Assembly (NCBI RefSeq): GCF_002869965.1 | Contig: NZ_PEBS01000019.1 | Coordinates: 24,232-88,231, forward strand | Length of the DNA: 64,000 nucleotides | Reading direction: 5' to 3' | Source: Janthinobacterium sp. ROICE36 | Lineage (GTDB): Bacteria > Pseudomonadota > Gammaproteobacteria > Burkholderiales > Burkholderiaceae_D | In this document: positions 1 through 9,842 of the stretch, one piece after another | How the letters are laid out: every line of letters begins with the position of its first letter | Numbering within the stretch: the stretch's first letter is position 1 | The notes under the pieces: model-generated | Databases searched by the model: none | Told to the model about the DNA's origin: nothing | The model's input: the letters and a program-made list of their open reading frames with translations, nothing else | Position numbers and translations under genes: made by a program

Positions 1-665
1 GCCACCGTGAGTTCCTTTTCCGTTATCGTCTGGCGCGCCTCGGCCTGCTCGCCGCGCCGGCGCTGCGCCACCCGACGCGTCATCGCCCGCGTCACCGCTT
101 CCGCGTTTTCCAGGTTGCTGCCATGGTCGACGAGGAACCAATCGGTCCAGGCATTGCGCGCCGGTTCGCAGATCAAGGTCACGCTGCCCGCCTCGCCATT
201 CGGCGTGACGGTGGCGAGGATCTGGTTCGGCCGCGGCTCCAGAAAACCCAGCAGGCGCATGCGGGGCAAGCCCGTGTGCGTGTAGGGCGCCGCGCGGCGC
301 ACTCTAGCCTGCACTTGCAGGCTGTCGCGCGCACTTTCGACCACTTCGCTGCCCGGCAGTTCGCGGATGGCAGCGTCGATCATGTCGAACGCCTCGCCCG
401 CCTCGAACGGGATCTCGATCTGGCGCCGCTGGCGGCTCGACAGGGTGCTGGCATTGACGGCGCCGGCGATCAGGCGCACGCGCCGCACGTGCGAAAACGC
501 ATTCGTGATGACGGCGCTGGCCAGCAGCGCGCCGACGATGACAAAGAAGCCTTCCGTCTGCCCGAAGATATAGCGCAGGAAATTCTCGACCAGGATCGCC
601 GTGGCGATGATGTAGGTGAGCATCGTGGCCAGGGTGATGCGCAGGATAAAGAAGAGGCTAGTCAT
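1..665 (-). CDS. N-terminal part of a membrane protein, possible sensor histidine kinase (runs off left edge)
   Basis: An open frame begins at ATG 665 (AAGGA box just upstream) and reaches the window edge without a stop, giving about 221 residues. The N-terminus (MTSLFFILRITLATM) has two hydrophobic segments near residues 3-25 and 35-57. A soluble stretch follows, then a charged region (QRRRGEQAEARQTITEKEL) that looks like the helix leading into the HisKA_7/LytS-type phosphoacceptor domain of dimeric sensor kinases. The diagnostic PHFLFN motif would lie outside the window, so the kinase call is an inference. Divergent from ohr, separated by about 280 bp. Confidence 0.5.
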   Translation of the reverse strand, partial: MTSLFFILRITLATMLTYIIATAILVENFLRYIFGQTEGFFVIVGALLASAVITNAFSHVRRVRLIAGAVNASTLSSRQRRQIEIPFEAGEAFDMIDAAIRELPGSEVVESARDSLQVQARVRRAAPYTHTGLPRMRLLGFLEPRPNQILATVTPNGEAGSVTLICEPARNAWTDWFLVDHGSNLENAEAVTRAMTRRVAQRRRGEQAEARQTITEKELTV

Positions 666-803
666 GATTTTTTCCTTGGGGTGTGAAGTGGGCCCAGCAT
701 AACCATCGCCCCCGGCGACGGTGGCCATTATGCGATGGAAGGCCCGTAGTGGCGACAAAGGCAAGAAAATAAAGCTTAAATAGGCGTCCCTTAAAATAAA
801 ATC

Positions 804-827
804 GCTTGCAATTAAATAGTGCGCGAT
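804..827 (+). promoter_or_regulatory. AT-rich element with a GCAATT/TAAATAGTG core upstream of ohr
   Basis: TTGCAATTAAATAGTGCGCG sits in an AT-rich patch of an otherwise GC-rich intergenic region. Its TAAATAGTG (813-821) recurs in inverted orientation as CACTATTTA at 905-913, close to the ohr start. It could be a distal operator or part of the ohr or divergent promoter. No regulator gene for it is in the window. Confidence 0.3.
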
Positions 828-899
828 ATATATTGAGCACATGGACGCCGCACTCGCTTCTTCAGACGGGCATCCTGGGGCGCCAGCCCACGAAACAAG

Positions 900-924
900 T
901 AGTACACTATTTAGTAGTCAACTA
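900..924 (+). promoter_or_regulatory. Tandem TAGT-N2-ACTA palindromes before ohr (MarR/OhrR-type operator candidate)
   Basis: Two short palindromes of the same form, TAGTACACTA (900-909) and TAGTCAACTA (915-924), lie 15 bp centre to centre, directly upstream of the AAAGG ribosome binding site of ohr. Closely spaced palindromes next to an ohr start are what a dimeric winged-helix repressor of the MarR/OhrR type would bind. That assignment is inferred from position and symmetry only. Confidence 0.4.
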
Positions 925-948
925 TTTATCTATCTAAAGGAAACCATC

Positions 949-1374
949 ATGTCGATCAAACAAGTCCTGTACCGCGCTGTAGCTACCGCCACCGGAGGCC
1001 GCGAAGGCCGTGCCGTATCGTCCGACAATGTGCTGGACGTCAAGCTGACCACGCCAAAAGAACTGGGCGGCAATGGCGCCGTGGGCACCAATCCGGAACA
1101 ACTGTTCGCCGCCGGCTACTCGGCCTGCTTCATCGGCGCCATGAAATTCGTCGGCGGCCGCGACAAGATCGCCCTGCCGGCGGACCTGTCGATCGAAGGC
1201 AAGGTCGGCATCGGCGCCATCGACACGGGCTTCGGCATCGAAGTGGAACTGACAATTTCGCTGCCGGGCATGGAACGCGCCGCCGCCGAAGCGCTGGTCG
1301 CCGCCGCCCACATCGTGTGCCCGTACTCGAACGCCACGCGCGGCAACATCGACGTCACCTTGACGATCGTCTGA
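949..1374 (+). CDS. ohr: Organic hydroperoxide resistance protein (Ohr/OsmC family peroxiredoxin)
   Basis: A 141-residue protein of normal Ohr length. The start [20 protein letters not shown] is typical of Ohr, as are the two redox cysteines in the contexts [12 protein letters not shown] and [17 protein letters not shown]. Ohr enzymes reduce organic and lipid hydroperoxides in the cytoplasm with dihydrolipoyl proteins as electron donor. ATG 949 is preferred over the in-frame ATG at 841 because of the AAAGG box at 936-940 and the family start. It is monocistronic, ending in a clear terminator. The repressor gene ohrR, often adjacent, is absent here. Confidence 0.93.
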   Translation: MSIKQVLYRAVATATGGREGRAVSSDNVLDVKLTTPKELGGNGAVGTNPEQLFAAGYSACFIGAMKFVGGRDKIALPADLSIEGKVGIGAIDTGFGIEVELTISLPGMERAAAEALVAAAHIVCPYSNATRGNIDVTLTIV

Positions 1375-1415
1375 GCGCACCTGACATAAGCTGCTGCGCG
1401 GCGTGCGTCGCCATT

Positions 1416-1452
1416 AAAACCGCACTGCCATGAAGGCAGCGCGGTTTTTTTT
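1416..1452 (+). terminator. Rho-independent terminator after ohr
   Basis: AAAACCGCaCTGCC pairs with GGCAGcGCGGTTTT (one A-C mismatch) around the loop ATGAA, and the descending arm runs into eight T residues. Confidence 0.85.
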
Positions 1453-1502
1453 CATGCCGACCTTTAGAATGGCACTCTTTTCCTGATTTTCCCGGAGTAC
1501 GC

Positions 1503-1979
1503 ATGATCAGCTGGCAATGGAACAGGTTCGACACACTCGGCCCCCACGATTTATACCAGGTGCTGGCCTTGCGCCAGCGCGTGTTCGTCATCGAACAGCA
1601 GTGTATTTACCCGGACCTCGATGGCCATGACCAGCAAGCCATGCATTTGCTGGGCTGGCAAACGGTCGATGGCCAGCGCCGGCTGGCCGCGTATCTGCGC
1701 GTGCTGGCACCGGGCGCCAAGTACGTGGAAATGTCGCTGGGCCGCGTGCTGACGGCGCCCGAAGCGCGCACCACGGGTGCCGGCAAGCAGCTGTTGCTTG
1801 AGGGCATCGCGCGCGCGGAACGCCAGCACCCCGGCCACGCCATCCGCATCGGCGCGCAGCAGTACCTGGAGCGCTTCTACCAGTCCTTCGGTTTTGTCAC
1901 CGTCAGCGCGCCCTACGATGAAGACGGCATACAACACGTCGACATGCTGCGCGCGGTGCCGCCTGGAACGGCGGCATGA
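1503..1979 (+). CDS. elaA: GNAT-family N-acetyltransferase, ElaA type
   Basis: A 158-residue single-domain acetyltransferase. The opening (LYQVLALRQRVFVIEQQCIYPDLDG) is the ElaA signature. The acetyl-CoA loop is in the segment GRVLTAPEARTTGAGKQLL, and the C-terminal YLERFYQSFGFV is a typical GNAT motif. ElaA-type enzymes use acetyl-CoA; the acceptor is not known. It overlaps the next gene by four bases (ATGA), so the two are probably translationally coupled. Confidence 0.85.
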   Translation: MISWQWNRFDTLGPHDLYQVLALRQRVFVIEQQCIYPDLDGHDQQAMHLLGWQTVDGQRRLAAYLRVLAPGAKYVEMSLGRVLTAPEARTTGAGKQLLLEGIARAERQHPGHAIRIGAQQYLERFYQSFGFVTVSAPYDEDGIQHVDMLRAVPPGTAA

Positions 1980-2653
1980 CGACGGCCCTCATTTCCTGGA
2001 GCGGCGGCAAAGATTCCTGCCTGGCCCTGTGGCGCGCGCGCAACGCCGGCATGGCCGTGCCGCTGCTGATCACGGCCATGGATGAAGATGGCCGCAAGTC
2101 GCGCTCGCACGGCGTGCCGCCGGAATTGCTCGAAGCGCAGGCGGCCAGCCTGGGTGCGCGCCTGCAGCGCTATCACGCCAGCTGGGCCAGCTACGAGGAA
2201 CAATTCATCGCCATGCTGCGCGCCGCGAAAGACGATCGCATAGCCCACGCCCTGTTTGGCGACATCGACCTGCAGCCGCACCGCGACTGGGAAGAAAAAG
2301 TCTGTGCCGCGGCCGGCCTGACGGCCCACCTGCCCCTATGGGGCGAAGCGCGGCGCGCGCTGGTCGATGAATTTCTCGCCGCCGGCTTCAAGGCCATCGT
2401 CGTCTGCATCAATGGCCAGCACTTGCCACGTGCATTTTGCGGGCGCGAGTTCGACGCTTCCTTCCTCGCCGACCTGCCGCCCGGCGTCGACGCCTGCGGC
2501 GAAAACGGCGAATTCCACACCTTCGTCTACGACGGCCCCGCCTTCAGCGCCCCCGTGGCGCTGCGCCGCATGCAAGTGCTGCAATATGACGCACCGGCCA
2601 ATCTGGGCGGCGCCACCTACTACTTCCAGGAACTCGCCCCGCCCGAGGCGTAA
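1976..2653 (+). CDS. Dph6-like ATP-pyrophosphatase (diphthine-ammonia ligase family)
   Basis: A 225-residue protein beginning with the PP-loop SWSGGKDSCLAL, which binds ATP in adenylate-forming amidating enzymes. The rest (HGVPPELLEAQAASLG, FGDIDLQPHRDWEE, GENGEFHTFVYDGP) matches the bacterial branch of the Dph6/MJ0570 family. Bacteria do not make diphthamide, so the actual substrate is unknown. The start overlaps elaA by four bases. A perfect hairpin separates it from the convergent FKBP gene. Confidence 0.75.
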   Translation: MTTALISWSGGKDSCLALWRARNAGMAVPLLITAMDEDGRKSRSHGVPPELLEAQAASLGARLQRYHASWASYEEQFIAMLRAAKDDRIAHALFGDIDLQPHRDWEEKVCAAAGLTAHLPLWGEARRALVDEFLAAGFKAIVVCINGQHLPRAFCGREFDASFLADLPPGVDACGENGEFHTFVYDGPAFSAPVALRRMQVLQYDAPANLGGATYYFQELAPPEA

Positions 2654-2671
2654 AGGAAGCGCCAAAGCAAA

Positions 2672-2697
2672 AAGGGCGATTCCGTGGAATCGCCCTT
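2672..2697. terminator. Bidirectional terminator between convergent genes
   Basis: A perfect 12-bp stem (AAGGGCGATTCC / GGAATCGCCCTT) with a two-base apex. On the minus strand it is followed by a TTTTTGCTTT tract, so it ends the FKBP transcript best. On the plus strand only a short T run follows. Confidence 0.8.
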
Positions 2698-2720
2698 GGG
2701 TTTGGCTGTCCTGCACGCGC

Positions 2721-3182
2721 CTACTTTTTCGTCACGCCGATCAGCTTGACTTCAAACAGCAAGCCCGCGTAGCCGGGAATCGACGGCGGCTTGCCCGCCT
2801 TGCCATAGCCCAGGTCATACGGAATGGACAGGATGCGCGTGCCGCCCACCTGCATGCCGACCAGGCCGCGGTCCCAGCCCAAAATGACCTGGCCGATACC
2901 CAGAGGGAAAGAGAAGCCGGCGCCCGCCTGGTTCGTATCGAACTGCGTACCCTTGTTGCCCGGCTTGCTTGCGTCATACAGCCAGCCCGTGTAAAGCACG
3001 GTCAGGGTATCGCCCGCTGCCGCTGCCGTGCCAGTGCCAATCACGACGTCGGGGAAGGTGAGATCCTTCACCTGCGTATTCGGGTCGAGCACGACCGGCT
3101 TTTCCGTGTTGGCAGCAGCGCCGCAGGCGGTCAGGGCCACGGCGCAAGCGAGTGTGGCGATCAATTGAAATACCGATTTCAT
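2721..3182 (-). CDS. FKBP-type peptidyl-prolyl cis-trans isomerase, lipoprotein
   Basis: A 153-residue protein with a lipoprotein signal: MKSVFQLIATLACAVALTAC, the lipobox LTAC placing the acylated cysteine near residue 20. The mature part is one FKBP domain (VLYTGWLYDASKPGNKGTQFD, FPLGIGQVILGWDRGLVGMQVGG, LLFEVKLIGV). It should catalyse proline isomerisation on the periplasmic side, assisting protein folding. An AAGGGA box precedes the ATG. It lies downstream of kup on the same strand, with a hairpin in the 157-bp gap. Confidence 0.92.
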   Translation of the reverse strand: MKSVFQLIATLACAVALTACGAAANTEKPVVLDPNTQVKDLTFPDVVIGTGTAAAAGDTLTVLYTGWLYDASKPGNKGTQFDTNQAGAGFSFPLGIGQVILGWDRGLVGMQVGGTRILSIPYDLGYGKAGKPPSIPGYAGLLFEVKLIGVTKK

Positions 3183-3214
3183 CGTTTCCCTTTAAATATT
3201 GGTGTGTGACTGAG

Positions 3215-3241
3215 GCCCGTACGGTGCGGACCGGTACGGGC
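3215..3241 (-). other. Hairpin between kup and the FKBP gene
   Basis: GCCCGTAC and GTACGGGC form a perfect 8-bp stem around an 11-base loop, 33 bp before the FKBP start. No T run follows on either strand, so it is a weak candidate for a kup terminator. It could also be an mRNA leader structure of the FKBP gene. Confidence 0.4.
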
Positions 3242-3339
3242 TGCAGTTTAACAGGAGTCGCCGGCCCCATTTGTAAGCAGACGTAAGCAAGCCGTTAAAT
3301 TTATGCGTCAACGAAACATTGCCACAATTATCATATTAT

Positions 3340-5217
3340 TCAGATTTCCACCTGCGTGCCCAGTTCGATCACCCGGTTGCTCGGAATCTGATAGTAATCG
3401 GCCGCCGTGCGTGCATTGCGCGACATGGTGACGAACAGGTGCTCGCGCCACGGCATCATGCCGGCCCCCGGCGTCGAGATGATGGTCTGGCGCGCGATGA
3501 AGAACGACGTTTCCATCATCTCGAAATCCAATCCCTGCTCGGCGCATTGCGCCAGCGCAGCCGGAATATCCGGTTCATCCTTGAAGCCGTAATGTACATT
3601 GACCTGGTAGCACTGGTGGCCCAGCTCCACCACGCGCACGCGCTCGGATGGCGCCACCCATGGCTCTTCATGCATGAACACGGTCAGGAAAATCACCCGC
3701 TCATGCAACACTTTGTTGTGCAACAAGTTATGCAACAGCGCATGCGGCACGCCATCCGTTTCGCCGCGCAGGAAGATGGCCGTGCCGGGCACGCGCAGCG
3801 GCGGTGCGATGAACAGCGACGAGAGGAATTCGTTGAGCGGGATCGCCTGATTTTCCAGGTTCTGGAACACCAGCTGGCGGCCCCGTTTCCAGGTCAGCAT
3901 GATGATGAACAGGATGGCGCCCAGCAGCAGCGGGAACCAGCCGCCGTGGAACAGTTTCAGGGAACTGGCCGCGAACAAGTTCACATCGATGATCAGGAAG
4001 AAGCCCGTGGCACCCCAGCACAGCAGCAAATTCATCTTCCAGCGGTAGCGGATGACGAAGAAGGTCAGGATCGTGGTGGCCAGCATGGTGGCCGTGACGG
4101 CAATGCCGTAGGCGGCGGCCAGCTTTTCCGACGAGCCAAAACCGACCACGGCCATCAGCACGACGGCCAGCTGCAGCCAGTTGACGGCAGGAATGTAAAT
4201 CTGGCCGATTTCGCTTTCCGACGTGTGACGCACGCGCATGCGCGGCAAGAAGCCCAGCGCAATGGCTTGCTTGGTCATCGAGAAGGTGCCGGAAATGGTC
4301 GCCTGCGAGGCGATCACGGTGGCCATGGTCGACAAAATCACTAGCGGATACACGCTCCAGGCGCCCAGTTGCTGGTAAAACGGATTTGAAATGGCTTCCG
4401 GGTGCGCCAGCAGCAAGCCGCCCTGGCCCAGGTAGTTCAGCGCCAGTGCGGGAAAGGCGATCAGGAACCAGGCCATGCGGATCGGCTTCTTGCCAAAGTG
4501 GCCCATGTCGGCATACAGCGCCTCGGCGCCCGTCAGTGCCAGCACCACGGCGCCCAGCGACAGGAAGGCGATGCGGCCATTGTCCAGCAGGAAAGCTACC
4601 GCGTGCAGGGGATTGACGGCGGCCAGGATGCCTGGCGACTTGATGATATTGACCACGCCCATACAGGCGAGCGCGACAAACCAGATCAGCATGATGGGAG
4701 CGAAGAAGCGGCCGATGCCGGCCGTACCGTGCGACTGCACCGAATACAGCGCCACCAGCACGGCGATCGTCAGCCACACCACATACGGGCTGAACGCAGG
4801 CGTGGCCACTTCCAGACCTTCGATCGCCGACAGCACCGAAATGGCCGGCGTGATCACGCTGTCGCCATAGAACAGGGTGGCGCCGAACACGCCGATCACC
4901 ATCAGCGGCACATGCCAGCGCGACGACTTGCTGACGGACGACAGCACCAGCGCCATCAGGGCCATGATGCCGCCCTCGCCGCGGTTGTCGGCACGCAGCA
5001 CGAGGGTCACGTACTTGAGCGAGACGATCAGGGTCAGGCCCCAGAAGATCAGCGAGACAATGCCCAGCAGGTTGTTATGCGTGACCGCAAGGCCGTGGGC
5101 AGGGTCAAACACCGTCTTCAGAGTGTACAGCGGACTGGTGCCGATATCGCCGTAAACGATGCCGACGGCAGCCAGTGTCAAGCCGACCAGACTGCTTTTT
5201 TTATGTTCCGACGTCAA
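3340..5217 (-). CDS. kup: Potassium uptake transporter Kup/TrkD
   Basis: Low-affinity, proton-coupled K+ importer of the inner membrane. From the proposed TTG start the protein is 625 residues, the usual Kup length. Family motifs are clear: GLTLAAVGIVYGDIGTSPLYTL near the N-terminus, GVFGATLFYGDSVITPAISV, and about 12 hydrophobic segments to residue ~440, followed by a soluble C-terminal domain. An upstream in-frame ATG (5358) would add 47 residues with no family likeness. TTG 5217 gives the conserved start (TSEHKKSSLVGLTL) and has GGGTG about 8 bp upstream, so I chose it. Confidence 0.92.
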   Translation of the reverse strand: MTSEHKKSSLVGLTLAAVGIVYGDIGTSPLYTLKTVFDPAHGLAVTHNNLLGIVSLIFWGLTLIVSLKYVTLVLRADNRGEGGIMALMALVLSSVSKSSRWHVPLMVIGVFGATLFYGDSVITPAISVLSAIEGLEVATPAFSPYVVWLTIAVLVALYSVQSHGTAGIGRFFAPIMLIWFVALACMGVVNIIKSPGILAAVNPLHAVAFLLDNGRIAFLSLGAVVLALTGAEALYADMGHFGKKPIRMAWFLIAFPALALNYLGQGGLLLAHPEAISNPFYQQLGAWSVYPLVILSTMATVIASQATISGTFSMTKQAIALGFLPRMRVRHTSESEIGQIYIPAVNWLQLAVVLMAVVGFGSSEKLAAAYGIAVTATMLATTILTFFVIRYRWKMNLLLCWGATGFFLIIDVNLFAASSLKLFHGGWFPLLLGAILFIIMLTWKRGRQLVFQNLENQAIPLNEFLSSLFIAPPLRVPGTAIFLRGETDGVPHALLHNLLHNKVLHERVIFLTVFMHEEPWVAPSERVRVVELGHQCYQVNVHYGFKDEPDIPAALAQCAEQGLDFEMMETSFFIARQTIISTPGAGMMPWREHLFVTMSRNARTAADYYQIPSNRVIELGTQVEI

Positions 5218-5455
5218 GATTGCACCCGTTTTTGTTTTGTTGCATCGCACAATATGATAGGTATTAGCAAATAGCAAGAGTATTTTTGCATGGTTCCGCA
5301 GCTGCCCCAAGGTCGTGGTTTTGTGCCGCTCCGCCTTGCTGCGCGGGCTCGCGGCCATTGATTTGTTGCCATTCTACGCCTCGCCAGCGGCGCCGGGCAG
5401 CCCCCGATGTTTTCAGCCATAATGACAGACTGTCTACTCTCCAGGGAAGCCCATC

Positions 5456-6340
5456 ATGAATCCAGGCATGCTCTACGCCTCCCTCGCCTTCCTGTGCTGG
5501 GGCCTGTTTCCCCTGTATTTCCATGCCATCGATGAGATAGCACCGCAGGAAATCCTGGCGCACCGCATGGTCTGGTCACTGTTGTTTCTTGGTATCGTGC
5601 TGACCGTGCGCCGCCAGTGGAGCTGGCTGGGCAGCCTGAAAGCGCAGCCCAGGGTCGTGCTCAGCTTCGTCGCCAGTGCGTTTTTGCTGTCCGCCAATTG
5701 GTTCATCTATATCTGGGCCGTCAACAACGGCCACGTGGTCGACGCCAGCCTCGGCTATTTCATTACGCCCCTGATCAATGTCATGCTGGGCTTCTTGCTG
5801 CTGCACGAGCGCCTGCGCCGCCTGCAATGGCTGGCCATCGGCATGGCTGCCTGCGGCGTGGCCTGGCTCACATGGCAGGCGGGACAAGTGCCATGGATCG
5901 CCCTGCTGCTGGCAGCCAGCTTCGGCGGCTATGGCTTGCTGCGCAAGGCGGCCGCGCTGGGCGCGCTGGAAGGCCTGTCGTTCGAAACATTGATTTTATT
6001 CCCCCTGGCACTGGCCTACATGCTGTGGCTGGGCTGGCACGGCCAGAGCGGCTTCGTCAATACTGACTCGTCTGCCACGCGCGCGCTGCTGCTGGCGTCC
6101 GGCCCCATCACGGCCATTCCCCTGCTGCTGTTTGCCGCCGGCGCGCGCCGCCTGCCACTGGCCGTATTGGGTTTGCTGCAATACATCGCGCCCACAGGCC
6201 AGCTGCTCATCGGCGTGTGGGTCTTCCACGAGTCGTTTACGCCCGAGCGCATGCTGGGCTTCCTCGTCATCTGGACGGCGCTGGCCCTGTATGCGGCCGA
6301 GGGGCTGTGGAGCAGCCGCCGCGCGCGCAGCGTCGCCTAG
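5456..6340 (+). CDS. rarD: EamA-family transporter RarD
   Basis: A 294-residue inner-membrane protein with about ten hydrophobic segments. The opening GMLYASLAFLCWGLFPLYF and the motif ILAHRMVWSLLF are characteristic of RarD, a drug/metabolite-superfamily permease whose substrate is not firmly established. GGGAAG lies 6-11 bp before the ATG. It is divergent from kup and separate from ettA, about 100 bp downstream. Confidence 0.88.
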   Translation: MNPGMLYASLAFLCWGLFPLYFHAIDEIAPQEILAHRMVWSLLFLGIVLTVRRQWSWLGSLKAQPRVVLSFVASAFLLSANWFIYIWAVNNGHVVDASLGYFITPLINVMLGFLLLHERLRRLQWLAIGMAACGVAWLTWQAGQVPWIALLLAASFGGYGLLRKAAALGALEGLSFETLILFPLALAYMLWLGWHGQSGFVNTDSSATRALLLASGPITAIPLLLFAAGARRLPLAVLGLLQYIAPTGQLLIGVWVFHESFTPERMLGFLVIWTALALYAAEGLWSSRRARSVA

Positions 6341-6436
6341 TCTTGCCCTGGGGTCCGTTTCCGCAGCGCGCAGCGCTGGCCGGAAGCGGGCGTTTACCGT
6401 ATCCTGTCCGTCTTTGTATATCACCCGAGATTTCTA

Positions 6437-8107
<1,671 letters not shown>

Positions 8108-8124
8108 ATCGGGGGCAGCAATGC

Positions 8125-8160
8125 AAAAAGGCAGTCACCGCGAGGTGACTGCTTTTTTTT
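8125..8160. terminator. Terminator between ettA and the convergent outer-membrane protein gene
   Basis: GCAGTCACC pairs with GGTGACTGC around the loop GCGA. Eight T residues follow on the plus strand, and an A5 run on the other side gives a T run on the minus strand, so it can serve both convergent genes. Confidence 0.9.
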
Positions 8161-8178
8161 CAGCAAACTTCTAAACCA

Positions 8179-8760
8179 TTAGAAGTTGTAGCGCGCGCCC
8201 AAGGCGAGGCCAGTGGCCTTGTGACCCTGGTCGGCGCTCTTGCCGAAGTGTTCCACTTCCGCCGTCAGCGAAACTTTCTCGTTGATCGCGTACTGCGCGC
8301 CGACAGAGGCGTACACGCCGGTCTTGTTCTGGCCGCTAATGCCGGTCGACAAGCCCGTGCCGCTCAGGCTATTGTCGACTCTGGCCACACCCAGCTTGCC
8401 GAACACGCCCACTTTATCGGTCACCGGCATGCTGGCCTTGCCGGCCAGATAGTAGCCGTGCGACTTGCTATTCACCTGGCCGTTACCGGCGCTGGTGACA
8501 TAGCTGTAATCCTTGCTGCCAAAATCGGCGTAACCGCCCTCGACCGCCCAGGTTTTATCGAAGTCATAACCGGCAAACACCTTGCCGCCGGCCTTGTAGC
8601 CGCTATGGTTGTCGGCGCTGGTGGCGCCAGGAATATCAAAATTGTAGCGGTTGCCCGTGATGCCGGCACCCACATAGGCGCCTTCAGCGTGCGCGGCGCT
8701 CATGCCGGTCAGTGCGGTAACGGAAGCGATCATTGCAAACAGGATTTTCTTTTTCATCAT
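8179..8760 (-). CDS. Small outer-membrane beta-barrel protein (OmpA/OmpW-like barrel, no peptidoglycan domain)
   Basis: A 193-residue protein with a Sec signal peptide (KKKILFAMIASVTALTGMSAAHA, cleavage after AHA near residue 25). Alternating-hydrophobicity strands follow (EGAYVGAGITGNRYNF, GYYLAGKASMPV, GVYASVGAQYAI, SLTAEVEHFG) and a terminal phenylalanine (GARYNF), the usual outer-membrane insertion signal. It resembles the eight-strand barrel of OmpA-like proteins. The start chosen is the first of two consecutive ATGs behind GAGAGA. Longer in-frame starts would bury the signal peptide. Substrate and role are unknown. Confidence 0.85.
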   Translation of the reverse strand: MMKKKILFAMIASVTALTGMSAAHAEGAYVGAGITGNRYNFDIPGATSADNHSGYKAGGKVFAGYDFDKTWAVEGGYADFGSKDYSYVTSAGNGQVNSKSHGYYLAGKASMPVTDKVGVFGKLGVARVDNSLSGTGLSTGISGQNKTGVYASVGAQYAINEKVSLTAEVEHFGKSADQGHKATGLALGARYNF

Positions 8761-8922
8761 GTTCTCTCTCAAATAGTTGACGTGCCTGAATTCGCAGTTC
8801 AGCGAAGTGCGATGACTGCACAATAACAGCGGAAAAAAACTACGTCTTTCTCCATTCCGTAAGAACTGTGACAAGATGTAAGCTGAGATTCCAAACTGAC
8901 AATAACTGAAAATTACGCACTG

Positions 8923-9216
8923 TTGAACGAACTTAAGCCAGACTTAAGAACCTTAGCGATTTTCAGTCAAGAGGAAAAGAGTAGGCATCAACGGCAGCGT
9001 CTTGCTGCCGGCATGGCCGCAGTGGAACTGCCCGCCATGGCGCGGGCCACTACTGTCGAGGTGTGGAAAACGAAGGGCGCGCCGCAAGAGGGCGCAGTAA
9101 GCGTGCTGCTGCGCGCCGTGGACGGCTGCGCGGCGGCGCTGCCCCTGGCCAAACGTTGCGCCCACTGCCCGTGGGCGCTGTATCACATCGGCCTGGAGCC
9201 GCTTGAAACAGCTTAA
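8923..9216 (+). CDS. Doubtful small ORF, 97 residues
   Basis: The only candidate in the 452 bp between the outer-membrane protein start (8760) and the next minus-strand gene. It would start at TTG 8923, or at ATG 9013 for 68 residues; neither has a visible ribosome binding site. The product has one CxxC-type pair (CAHCPW) but no domain I recognise. It ends overlapping the convergent neighbour by four bases. The rest of the gap (8761-8922) shows only the promoter side of the outer-membrane protein gene. Confidence 0.25.
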   Translation: MNELKPDLRTLAIFSQEEKSRHQRQRLAAGMAAVELPAMARATTVEVWKTKGAPQEGAVSVLLRAVDGCAAALPLAKRCAHCPWALYHIGLEPLETA

Positions 9217-9575
9217 GCGTAGGCTTCCGCCATCGACATGACGCGTGGCGCGATGGTGATGCCGTGCTCCTCGAACAGGGCCGTGATGGCCGCCAGGTTG
9301 AGCGTGCACTCCTCGGTTTTCCAGCCCTTGAAAATATCCGTGCCATCCTTCTGGAAATGCAGGTCCAGCACCTTGCCCTGATCCTTGTGCAGATAGGGCG
9401 AACTATAGGTATTGTCAAAGCCGAGCACCTTCAATTGCTCCAGCAAGGCATGTGGTGGATGATCGGGATCGGTGGCGAGGAAAATGCCAAAGGTCTTGCC
9501 CGGTGGCTTGGCGGCGATGTCGACTTCATAAATGCCGGGGGCCTTGCTGACAGACGTACTCTTTAAAAATAACAT
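9213..9575 (-). CDS. Hypothetical protein, 120 residues
   Basis: A soluble acidic protein with no signal peptide or membrane segment. It starts at ATG 9575 behind a GGGAG box. Sequence such as GKTFGIFLATDPDHPPHALLEQL and LHFQKDGTDIFKGWKTEE does not match a family I recognise. Good codon use and a proper ribosome binding site support a real gene. No functional partner is evident: it lies convergent with a doubtful ORF and divergent from a diguanylate cyclase. Confidence 0.65.
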   Translation of the reverse strand: MLFLKSTSVSKAPGIYEVDIAAKPPGKTFGIFLATDPDHPPHALLEQLKVLGFDNTYSSPYLHKDQGKVLDLHFQKDGTDIFKGWKTEECTLNLAAITALFEEHGITIAPRVMSMAEAYA

Positions 9576-9842
9576 ACAACACTCCCTGCGCGTGGTGTCC
9601 TGCGCCGAAAACGGGCGGCAAGACAGGGGCCGTGCGCAATGATTTCCCCTTCGTCAAATCTTATTGCTAATTTACATCTTTGTCGACAAATCGGCACTTT
9701 TATTTGGTAAGTCGTGGTTATCTTGTCGCGTACACCGGCGTAAATTATCAATAAAGCCAGTTATCATTGCGCCAATACCCGGCCTGCTGCATACTTTTGG
9801 CTTGCTTCAAGATTGCCTTCCCGCCTGCCATCCCTCGTCTCC

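Noticed and set aside
841..948. Upstream extension of ohr from ATG 841
   Set aside because: No family similarity in the added 36 residues, and the operator-like palindromes and ribosome binding site lie inside it.
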